DNA of 64,000 nt from Carnimonas nigrificans ATCC BAA-78 (GTDB lineage Bacteria; Pseudomonadota; Gammaproteobacteria; Pseudomonadales; Halomonadaceae): the NCBI RefSeq assembly GCF_000526695.1, contig NZ_JAGO01000018.1, forward strand, positions 25,363 through 89,362, given 5' to 3'. The notes beneath the pieces are model-generated. The model searched no databases. It was not told the DNA's origin and saw only the letters and a list, made by a program, of their open reading frames with translations. Made by a program: the position numbers and the translations under genes. Shown here piece after piece: positions 57,012 to 64,000 of the stretch; within the stretch, counting starts at the first letter, position 1; each line of letters begins with the position of its first letter.

Positions 57012-57824
57012 ATGAGCGACAGAAAGATTACTTCTTGGCTGACCGATATGGACGGCGTACTGATCCGTGAAGACAAGGCCATTCCCGGCGCAGCCGAGCT
57101 AATCAAGCAGTGGCAGGATACAGGCACGCCGTTTCTGGTGCTGACCAATAACTCCACCTACACCCCGCGCGATCTCAGCGCGCGCTTGCAGCATATGGGG
57201 CTGAAAATCCCCGAGGAGCGTATCTGGACATCAGCGCTGGCTACCGCCACCTTCCTGGCCGATCAAAAACCCAACGCCACAGCTTATGTGGTGGGGGAAG
57301 CGGGCCTGACCACGGCCATTCATGAAGCCGGGCTGATCATGACGGAAACCAAGCCCGACTACGTGGTACTGGGGGAAACCCGCTCGTACTCCTTTGAGGC
57401 CATTGCCAAGGCGATACGGCTTATCAACAATGGCGCGCGATTTATCGCCACCAACCCAGATGCCACCTCTCCCACCCTCGATGGCCCACTGCCCGCCACC
57501 GGCGCTGTGGCGGCGCTGATCAGCAAGGCCACCAACCGTTCGCCCTACATTGTGGGCAAACCCAACCCGATGATGTTCCGCTCAGCGCTTAACAAACTGG
57601 GCGTGCACTCCGATGGCACCGGCATGATTGGTGACCGCATGGATACGGACGTGATTTCGGGCATGGAAGCGGGCCTGCATACCGTACTGGTGCTGAGTGG
57701 CATTTCGGATGCCCAGGAAATTGAGCGCTACCCCTTCCGCCCCAAAGAGGTGATCGACTCAGTGGCCGATCTGGTGGATACACCCGTCGCAGCGCCCAAA
57801 GCCAGCACTGCCAAGAAAAAGTGA
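57012..57824 (+). CDS. HAD-IIA family phosphatase (NagD-like)
   Basis: A 270-residue cytosolic phosphatase. Motif I is LTDMDGVLI (nucleophile and acid Asp), motif II is VLTNNST, motif III is a Lys in VGKPNPMMF, and motif IV is MIGDRMDTDVISGMEAG. The C2 cap (WTSALATATFLADQKPNATA onward) puts it in the NagD group, which acts on nucleotide or sugar phosphates. A Lys/Ala-rich tail follows. TAGGAGAGCTTC precedes the ATG. Confidence 0.92.
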   Translation: MSDRKITSWLTDMDGVLIREDKAIPGAAELIKQWQDTGTPFLVLTNNSTYTPRDLSARLQHMGLKIPEERIWTSALATATFLADQKPNATAYVVGEAGLTTAIHEAGLIMTETKPDYVVLGETRSYSFEAIAKAIRLINNGARFIATNPDATSPTLDGPLPATGAVAALISKATNRSPYIVGKPNPMMFRSALNKLGVHSDGTGMIGDRMDTDVISGMEAGLHTVLVLSGISDAQEIERYPFRPKEVIDSVADLVDTPVAAPKASTAKKK

Positions 57825-57857
57825 GGCCCGGCCCGCCATCCCCTTGAGCTGCCAGCC

Positions 57858-57898
57858 AAAAAAGCCGCGACACCCCGATCAAGGGGGCCGCGGCTTTT
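57858..57898. terminator. Terminator between convergent HAD and nitroreductase genes
   Basis: AAAAAAGCCGCG pairs with CGCGGCTTTT, with inner CCCC/GGGG pairing. A- and T-runs on the two sides allow use from both directions. Confidence 0.82.
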
Positions 57899-57924
57899 AG
57901 CGTAAACGCAGTGGTGACTTCAGC

Positions 57925-58575
57925 TTAGAGGCGGGTAAACACTTCATCCGCTGGCAGGCGTGACTTGGCAACGCCATAGTTGAAGTCCTCATCGCTGTGA
58001 TAGCCCACCGAGAGCAGTACCTGCGACGCCATGCCTTTCTCGGCCAGACCGAATTCAGCGTCTACGCTCTGCATATCAAGCCCTTCGATAGGGGTTGAAT
58101 CCAGCTTCAGCGCCGCCGCCGTGTACATGGCACCACCCAGTGCAAGATATAGCTGACGCGCCGCCCACTCAGGCACATCGCCTGCATCGCGATGAAGGCC
58201 AGTGAAGAACTGTCGGCCACCATGTACGCCAGCTTTTGCTTCTGCCGTGGGGAACCGGCCTGCTGCTTCTTCCAGCTCAGTAATGTGCTCCAGATACTCA
58301 TCGGAGATCGACTGCCGCGCACAGAAAATAATGGTAAACGACGAATTGAGAATCTTCGGCTGATTGAACGCGAACTGTTCGCCGATGGCCGTCGCCAGAC
58401 GCTGCTTGGCTTCTTCGCTTTCTACTATGACGAAGTGCCACGGCTGGGAGTTGACCGAGGAAGGCGCAAGGCGAATGGCCTCAATCAACTGCTCCGCCAG
58501 CTCACTTGGCACCTGCTTGCTTTTGTCGTAAGCCTTGGCGGTATAGCGGGATTGGATACTATCCAAAAAGCTCAT
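57925..58575 (-). CDS. NfsB-like nitroreductase / dihydropteridine reductase
   Basis: A 216-residue FMN-dependent NAD(P)H oxidoreductase. It has RYTAKAYD and RLAPSSVNSQPWHFVIVES (FMN phosphate), the central GDVPEWAARQLYLALG helix that shapes the active site, and the C-terminal LLSVGYHSDEDF with a final basic patch. Length and motifs match E. coli NfsB. Single gene. Confidence 0.92.
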   Translation of the reverse strand: MSFLDSIQSRYTAKAYDKSKQVPSELAEQLIEAIRLAPSSVNSQPWHFVIVESEEAKQRLATAIGEQFAFNQPKILNSSFTIIFCARQSISDEYLEHITELEEAAGRFPTAEAKAGVHGGRQFFTGLHRDAGDVPEWAARQLYLALGGAMYTAAALKLDSTPIEGLDMQSVDAEFGLAEKGMASQVLLSVGYHSDEDFNYGVAKSRLPADEVFTRL

Positions 58576-59169
58576 GGAAAAACCTCAATAATCATGGTTT
58601 GGGAATGGTCCCATGGTACCCGCGTGGCCCTGACAATTCATCTCCCGGCTAACTCCTCTGGTTGACCTCAATTCCGCCTGTATTGGGCGCGCAGGCCCGA
58701 GGCAGGCAGTTATTCAAGCCTTGCTATCGCGTCGATAAGCTCACTCCATTGCAGAAGGGCAAGTCTGTGGCCCAGGTAATATGGAGCAAGGTCACAAGGC
58801 CGATGAATATATAGCGCTTTCGGAACTCGACCGCTGCGACCAAATGCTGGCAGAACTGGAACAGTGGTTATGCAAGGATGCGTAAATGGAGTAACCATTC
58901 CATAGGTCGCCCTCCCCATGCACACGCAAGCAAATGGCAAGCCACTATGGGAAGGCATGCGGCGGCTGTACAGGAGGAGAGAAGCAGACACATGAAGCCT
59001 TGGTGATACTCCTTGTTTAAGTACCCCAACGCATTGAATCCGAACGCTGAAGAATGGCGGGGTTCGACGATCAGTAATATGGTTACAGGCCTCAGCTGCA
59101 CGCCTGAGATGCCTGCAGCAACTGCTCGGTGCATGACAAGCACTCCCACCTGATTCAGAGGATGTCCAA
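58576..59169. other. Gene-free stretch before the SDR gene
   Basis: 594 bases with no convincing gene. A plus-strand frame of 34 codons from ATG 58781 to the stop at 58885 (open upstream to 58739) has coding-like character (ELDRCDQMLAELEQWL) and may be a gene remnant. Its meaning is unknown. Confidence 0.45.
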
Positions 59170-60030
59170 ATGAGCAAGACATGGTTTATCACCGGCGCAT
59201 CGTCCGGCTTTGGCAAAACGCTGGCTGAACTGGTTCTGGCCAAAGGGGATAATGCGGTTCTGACTGCTCGCCGCCTGGCACCGTTACAGCAGATTGCCTC
59301 CAACTATGGTGAGCGCGCTCTGGCGCTGGAACTGGATGTCACCGATGCCGCCTCACGTGCTAGAGCGCTGAAAACCGCAAATGAACGTTTTGGGCATATC
59401 GACGTGCTGGCCAACATCGCTGGTGCCGGTTCTTCCGGAGCCCTGGAGGAGTTCTCTTCCGAACAGATCCGTGCCCAGATGGAGCTGAACTTCTTCGCCG
59501 CTGCGGAACTATCGCGCGAAGTATTGCCGCAGATGCGGGCGCGCAAGTCTGGCCACATCCTCAATCTGACCAGCATTGCTGGCCTCGTCGCCTTCCCCAG
59601 TGCGGGCCTCTATAACGCATCGAAATTTGCCCTGGAAGGCTTCACCGAAGCGCTGCATCATGAAGTCAAACCCTTCGGCGTTCGCGTTACGCTCATCGAG
59701 CCAGGCGCATTCCGCACCGAGTTTGCTGGCTCCGCTCTGTTGAAGGCTGATAACCGGATTGCCGACTACGCGCAGCTGAATGCCAACATGGACGAATACT
59801 ACGCAACCCAGAACGGCCAGCAGATGGGCGACCCAGTCAAGGGTATGCAGATGGTTATCGACATGGTGGATGGTGATACTGCACCAGTGCGTCTGATGAT
59901 GGGTGAGGACGCCTATCAGCTATGGGAAGCTGCGGTTGATTCACGCAACCGCGACCTTGATCAGTGGCGTGAACAGGGGATGAATACAACCCTCCCAAAT
60001 GCCCAGAAAAACACCGTCCAGGCACTTTAA
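59170..60030 (+). CDS. Short-chain dehydrogenase/reductase
   Basis: 286 residues of the classical SDR fold. TGASSGFGKTLAEL is the nucleotide-binding loop, LANIAGAG matches the NNAG-like strand 4, and the catalytic set is SIAGLVAFPSAGLYNASKFA (Ser, Tyr-x-x-x-Lys). EPGAFRTEFAG follows, and an extended C-terminus suggests a ketoreductase of the YbbO/DltE-like branch. The ribosome site is AGAGGATGTCCAA. Substrate unknown. Confidence 0.92.
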   Translation: MSKTWFITGASSGFGKTLAELVLAKGDNAVLTARRLAPLQQIASNYGERALALELDVTDAASRARALKTANERFGHIDVLANIAGAGSSGALEEFSSEQIRAQMELNFFAAAELSREVLPQMRARKSGHILNLTSIAGLVAFPSAGLYNASKFALEGFTEALHHEVKPFGVRVTLIEPGAFRTEFAGSALLKADNRIADYAQLNANMDEYYATQNGQQMGDPVKGMQMVIDMVDGDTAPVRLMMGEDAYQLWEAAVDSRNRDLDQWREQGMNTTLPNAQKNTVQAL

Positions 60031-60041
60031 TTTGGCAGTTC

Positions 60042-60073
60042 AAAAGTCTGCTGGAGTCTTCCAGCAGACTTTT
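60042..60073 (+). terminator. Terminator of the SDR gene
   Basis: AAAAGTCTGCTGGA and TCCAGCAGACTTTT, a near-perfect 14-bp stem with T-run. It marks the end of the ordinary chromosomal part; AT-rich sequence begins directly after. Confidence 0.9.
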
Positions 60074-60314
60074 ACTCATATCGAAACCCTACTAACATAT
60101 TTATTTAAAAGGCAATTTGTGAAAATTATAGATAAAAATGATAACTATATCATAGCTATAGCGTTATGAAATTATGCAAGAGAGTTGGTTGTGACTCGCT
60201 GAATTACGACGCTTGATGTATTCCCATAAGGTTTTCCAACAGACTCTCCATATATCTGCCACCTCTCGTCAAAAGTACAATATAAATCATAAATTTCTGC
60301 CGTTTAAATTTAGA

Positions 60315-63300
60315 TCAATGTGGACGAGCGCCCACTTCCTGGCGAAAGCAGAATTCTATCAGTTCGGCATCAAGCTTGAGGTCAGCCAATCTCCCTCTGA
60401 TCATATTTTCATTATATTTAATATTTGAGCGAGAGGCTTCAATGTAAAATGGCGCAGCTTCGGCCTTTTTGCCGAACCGTAGTAATTGAGCACCAAGCCA
60501 GTATGGCTCAATGTCACGTTTAGGCATACCTGCAAACAATTCTCTGGAAAGCTCACGGAATCCAAGTGCGTCCAGACAGTCTATCGCTTCCAACTGAACC
60601 AGAGAGTCACTGTTATAGCCATTCGCCGCATCAGAAATCAGTTTAAGCGCCCGCCTATCACCATGTGCCTCGAGGTACTCCTTTGCACACCAGAGCTGTT
60701 CAAAAGGATCATCGCTATTCATTATTTGGGCAAAGGTCGTTTCATCTGCGTCATCTTCGTCCAGCACGCTTTCAACTAACGCCTTATCTGTTGGAAATAT
60801 TCTCCCTTTAGTAGTAAGGATGGAAGCATCTATATTCTCTACAAGGGCTTTGGCCTCGTCTATACGACCACAACTATGAAGAAGATTGGCCAGCTCCCAG
60901 CGATCATCTGGCTCATCGGGTAAATTAGCGAGGCACAAATCCAACCAATCCCCCACCTCAGAGGAATAGCCAGCGTACCGCAGTTCCCATATGATCGTGA
61001 TCCAAACTTGGGAGGCCAAATCATTCTGGCGAAACTGTGAGAGCAGATGGAGAGCAGCCGTGTGAGCAAGGGAGCCGTTGCTCGCATAGCGCATCACCAG
61101 CACGCAAGCCTTTGCTCGTTCGGTTACCTCGTTGCCCTTGTTCTCGGCAAAGGCGATCAAGGCTTGGTAGTCTTCAAACAACTCCTTTTTTAGAAGCCGG
61201 CTTGCCTGATACGGCCACCCAGAATACTCACCGTCGGTGGGAGTTTGAAGGGCAGTACATAGCTCTTCGATAATTGGCGCCGCCTTCTCCAATGCCGCCT
61301 CTTTACCAACAAGTTTGGTTAGTGCTTCCAGAATATCAGCAACCGCCCCCCAGTTTGTGACGTTGGAAAACAAGAGCTCTTCCAGTCTGCTGACAGCCAG
61401 ATCTCGATTCAGCTCAGCGGACAATTGAATGCCCTTGATAGCTGTTTCTAAATCCTCTGTATTTTCCAGGACGACGAGGGGCAGCGAGAGTAGCTCTTGG
61501 AGTATCTGTTCAGCGCCGGCCTCATCGTCAAACTTCCGACATAATTGGGCTAGTTCAACCATCTCCCATATTGATAGTGGCCGGTTATCCTTGGCGGATT
61601 GGATTACCAACGTGATGAGAGTAGGTATTTTTAGACGATGCGCAACCTCCACCATTTTCTTGCGCTCCCAGAAAGTCAGACCAGCCATACAAGCTATATC
61701 GCTAAGGATTTTCGTTTGTTCCACCAGACTATTCTTTGGGAGGTCTTCCAAGGCCGAAATTCGTGTATCAAGGTGAATGGAAGCATCTCCAGCCAAGTAA
61801 AGCAGGGAGATTAATCGAAGGTTAGGAGCTCGCTCTTTGGCCGCTTTCAGTCGCCAGGCTGGTGGAATTGTGGCGTCCTGGACGATTTGATCGAGAAAGT
61901 CCTGCGCCTCAGGGTTGTCATACCGCCAGATGGCAGCGATCGCCTCGAGCGAGAGCTCTATGGATGCGTCAGGATGTTTGGCAATATCGAGTAGAAGTGA
62001 TGCCACTTCAGCATTTCTGCCGCCTCGGCCTAGAGCGCGAAGCACCGGAATTTTGGTTGGTGCATTTACGGCAGCTGAAGTCAGCGCCTGTTGCAAGCGT
62101 GGTATTTCATCGAGCGACCAACCAAACTCTCCGAGTGAACGACCAACGCATAAGACATCTCGATAAGAAAGCTGATCATCATCCAATATTGCGAACAGTT
62201 TGGGATAAACGAGGTCATCGTAACCATCTTCGCCGTCGATATGGACCAGAGCCTCAGCTACCTCCACACGATCTACAACTGGTCGGGCACGATCCTCGAG
62301 TATCTCCATCAGTGGAACCCAAACGATATGGTTTCTCTCGTGCTCCAGCTCATCAAAAGAAACGGCTGCGCAAGCGCGTAGCTTCACTTCAACACCTGGG
62401 TCTTGTGCAATCCGCGCAAAGCCAATTGCAGCATACCGGAAAAACCCGACTTGTTTGAGTGTCTCAGCAGCTGAGAGTCGGGTGCGTGCTTCGATATCTT
62501 TATTGCAGATAATAGCGCGAAGCTTGTTCCGCCCAAGGCGAGCATCTCCCAACTCACACAATTTACCTGCAGCCCGAAAGCATAAGCCGATATCCTCGCC
62601 CCGCAAAAAATCCGCCAGCAGAGAGCGCCCTTCTTCCGGGACTCCAAGAAGAGCCAAGCTATGTGCGAGGCCGGGCTCCTTTTTAGCGCGCGCTCGCGAT
62701 AGAATCTGAGCAGCTACCACTTCCTTATTCAGAACTGGTAATGCATGTTTGATAAGATTGACAGTTTCATAGGTGCCCAGATGAGTGACCGCAGCCTCTA
62801 CGGCAGAACGCACTTCACCCTCAAAACCTAGGCGAATTAGCAGATCGACAGTGAACCATTCAATCTTAAGTCCAGTTTCTTGGAGACTGGAACGAAGAGC
62901 TGACTTTGCTTCCTGCTCAAATCCCAAATCCGCCAGTGCACTGGCAATCTCGGCTTTCTCACGGAGAGCACCGCATGATGCGAACATCCGCTCCAGAATC
63001 TGCTTCCCTCCCACGCGGTTATGATGAGCAGCAATCAATCGAGCGGCCTCAATCGCATCTCCGCGCGAAAGCACATCATGCTCGTTTCTATCCGATAATT
63101 GTATTGCGGCCTCAAGGTGAGGAAGCGCCAATTCATCCTCGCCGATCGCCATTAATCTGGAAAGCGTGCTCAAACATATATTGTCCAGAGGACTACCGCC
63201 ATCGATTGTACATAGGTCAGCGAGCATCTGTCGGTTATCCGAGGTTCGCTCGTTTTCGTAGAGAATCGACGCAGCGTCAACTATTACCCAGTATTCGTCG

Positions 63301-63521
63301 CCAGATTTAGCTACATTTCGGAGAGCTGAAAGAGCTTCGTCCCGATAGCCATATTTTAAAAGAAGTTCTGCCGCGTTGATTAGATCAGGTGCATAGCCGT
63401 CACACCTTTGAGCAACCCAGAGAATATGATTCAGAGCCTCATCCATTTGCCTAGTATCAAGCAGACACTCCGCAATGAAGGTATCTGATAGGAAATCGGC
63501 GGACTCAAACTGCTCAACCAA
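60315..63521 (-). CDS. Very large helical-repeat (HEAT/TPR-like) protein, 5' end lost to an IS
   Basis: At least 1068 residues and no enzymatic motif. It is a chain of ~30-38-residue two-helix repeats, for example RTRLSAAETLKQVGFFRYAA, VEVKLRACAAVSFDEL and AVNAPTKIPVLRALGRGGRN (residues ~330-500), plus TPR-like units at both ends (YGYRDEALSALRNVA; LLHSCGRIDEAKALVENI). There is no signal peptide or membrane segment. The position 63521 is a TTG with a poorly spaced ribosome site. The frame is open for a further ~47 codons to the IS3 end at 63663 without any ATG or GTG, so the true N-terminus was probably cut off. It is AT-richer than the rest of the window. A role as the sensor arm of a STAND-type protein is only inferred. 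Confidence 0.75.
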   Translation of the reverse strand: MVEQFESADFLSDTFIAECLLDTRQMDEALNHILWVAQRCDGYAPDLINAAELLLKYGYRDEALSALRNVAKSGDEYWVIVDAASILYENERTSDNRQMLADLCTIDGGSPLDNICLSTLSRLMAIGEDELALPHLEAAIQLSDRNEHDVLSRGDAIEAARLIAAHHNRVGGKQILERMFASCGALREKAEIASALADLGFEQEAKSALRSSLQETGLKIEWFTVDLLIRLGFEGEVRSAVEAAVTHLGTYETVNLIKHALPVLNKEVVAAQILSRARAKKEPGLAHSLALLGVPEEGRSLLADFLRGEDIGLCFRAAGKLCELGDARLGRNKLRAIICNKDIEARTRLSAAETLKQVGFFRYAAIGFARIAQDPGVEVKLRACAAVSFDELEHERNHIVWVPLMEILEDRARPVVDRVEVAEALVHIDGEDGYDDLVYPKLFAILDDDQLSYRDVLCVGRSLGEFGWSLDEIPRLQQALTSAAVNAPTKIPVLRALGRGGRNAEVASLLLDIAKHPDASIELSLEAIAAIWRYDNPEAQDFLDQIVQDATIPPAWRLKAAKERAPNLRLISLLYLAGDASIHLDTRISALEDLPKNSLVEQTKILSDIACMAGLTFWERKKMVEVAHRLKIPTLITLVIQSAKDNRPLSIWEMVELAQLCRKFDDEAGAEQILQELLSLPLVVLENTEDLETAIKGIQLSAELNRDLAVSRLEELLFSNVTNWGAVADILEALTKLVGKEAALEKAAPIIEELCTALQTPTDGEYSGWPYQASRLLKKELFEDYQALIAFAENKGNEVTERAKACVLVMRYASNGSLAHTAALHLLSQFRQNDLASQVWITIIWELRYAGYSSEVGDWLDLCLANLPDEPDDRWELANLLHSCGRIDEAKALVENIDASILTTKGRIFPTDKALVESVLDEDDADETTFAQIMNSDDPFEQLWCAKEYLEAHGDRRALKLISDAANGYNSDSLVQLEAIDCLDALGFRELSRELFAGMPKRDIEPYWLGAQLLRFGKKAEAAPFYIEASRSNIKYNENMIRGRLADLKLDAELIEFCFRQEVGARPH

Positions 63522-63732
63522 AAACTCCTGAACAGCAGTACTCTTTTCTGCTAGGAGCGTTATAGTGTTCTGAATGGTAATTATTAGGCCAAAGTCTTTG
63601 GCTTTCTGGAGGAAACGCTCGGCAATATCACAAGCTATTTTATCGTATCCATTATCACTGGTTGTAGTGGCACAGTGAATCTGGCCACCTGACTTTGAGT
63701 GTATGATGGCTCACAGAGACAATCAGGTGCAG

Positions 63733-64000
63733 ATGATGACGAAGAAGAGAACGTTTAGCCCGGAATTTCGCTTGGAAGCGGCCCAGCTCGTGGTCGACCA
63801 GGGCTACACGCTGAAGGCGGCGTGTGAGGCCATGGGGGTTGGCAAATCCACCATGGAGTATTGGGTTCGCAGGCTTCGCGCTGAGCGGGCAGGCAAGGCG
63901 CCGCTGAAAGGTGAGGCTCTGACGCCGGAACAGCGTGAGATCCAGGAACTGAAGCGCAAGCTGCGGCGAGTGGAAGAAGAGAAGGCAATATTAAAAAAGG
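63733..64000 (+). CDS. IS3-family transposase OrfA (3' end outside window)
   Basis: The visible ~89 residues start MMTKKRTFSPEFRLEAAQLV. They hold the Tnp_1-type helix-turn-helix (GYTLKAACEAMGVGKSTMEY, WVRRLRAER) and a leucine-zipper-like helix (REIQELKRKLRRVEEEKAIL). The sequence ends on the A6G heptamer (63993-63999), the usual site of the programmed -1 frameshift that fuses OrfA to OrfB in this family. The alternative ATG at 63736 is equally possible. Confidence 0.92.
   Translation, partial: MMTKKRTFSPEFRLEAAQLVVDQGYTLKAACEAMGVGKSTMEYWVRRLRAERAGKAPLKGEALTPEQREIQELKRKLRRVEEEKAILKK
63993..63999 (+). promoter_or_regulatory. Programmed -1 frameshift heptamer of the IS3 element
   Basis: A-AAA-AAG lies in the zero frame as TTA AAA AAG, exactly where IS3-family OrfA and OrfB overlap. 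Stimulatory structure and orfB lie beyond the window. Confidence 0.7.

Larger units (their letters stand above)
63663..64000 (+). mobile_element. IS3-family insertion sequence, left end (continues past window)
   Basis: The likely terminal repeat begins TGTAGTGGCACAGTGAATCT at 63663. It is followed by a ~70-base leader and the orfA transposase gene. The left boundary coincides with the point where the repeat-protein frame loses support. The right end, orfB and the target duplication lie outside the window. Confidence 0.75.

Noticed and set aside
58710..59303. 197-codon minus-strand frame running into the SDR gene
   Set aside because: Overlaps the SDR start region antisense, rich in Cys/Arg/Ser with no family resemblance.

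Overview
The window looks like chromosome from a moderately GC-rich gammaproteobacterium. The glnA/glnL/glnG/typA set, the quinone-linked D-lactate dehydrogenase, the NAD-type isocitrate dehydrogenase and the overall protein style fit Halomonadaceae (Halomonas/Kushneria/Zymobacter-like). That placement is an inference from gene content; no rRNA or tRNA gene was seen. Most of the window is ordinary, densely coded chromosome. The last ~4 kb is visibly AT-richer and ends inside an IS3-family insertion sequence.

Layout. 1-4.7 kb: a cut-off nitroreductase, YciH (SUI1), a YbaY-like lipoprotein, a chromosomal class A beta-lactamase directly downstream of an RNase T2 gene, and an MFS exporter. 4.8-13.5 kb: an alpha-glucoside uptake and breakdown locus, with a LamB/ScrY-type porin facing a minus-strand run of GH13 alpha-glucosidase, two ABC permeases, ATPase and binding protein. 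14.1-18.3 kb: a ugpBAEC glycerol-3-phosphate importer, preceded by four 11-bp-phased Pho-box-like repeats. 18.7-21.8 kb: a PuuA-type gamma-glutamyl-amine synthetase divergent from a GltP glutamate/aspartate symporter. 22-26 kb: dGTPase, an unrecognised membrane protein and an MdtG-like MFS pump.

26.4-31 kb is a nitrogen-control block, glnA-glnL-glnG. It has a clear sigma-54 promoter and an upstream NtrC site in front of glnA, and a terminator between glnA and glnL. 31-41 kb: typA, a 49-residue membrane protein, uppP, wrbA, a second MFS protein of the same family as the first, a 1-Cys peroxiredoxin, an NlpC/P60 lipoprotein, NAD-isocitrate dehydrogenase and a cold-shock protein. 41.5-51 kb: a D,D-carboxypeptidase, an App1-domain phosphatase, gluconokinase, aminopeptidase P, small unknown proteins, a chagasin-like lipoprotein and D-lactate dehydrogenase. 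51-60 kb: GNAT, an AraC regulator divergent from a zinc alcohol dehydrogenase, Cu/Zn superoxide dismutase, an NAD(P)-binding protein/peptide deformylase/Ogt run, a HAD-IIA phosphatase, a nitroreductase and an SDR.

60-64 kb holds the C-terminal >1000 residues of a very large helical-repeat (HEAT/TPR-like) protein. Its reading frame stays open up to the end of an IS3-family element and has no convincing start codon, so it appears to have been beheaded by the insertion. This is the accessory region of most interest. The repeat style resembles the sensor arms of large STAND/NACHT-type proteins, but no NTPase domain lies in the window, so a defence role is only a hypothesis.
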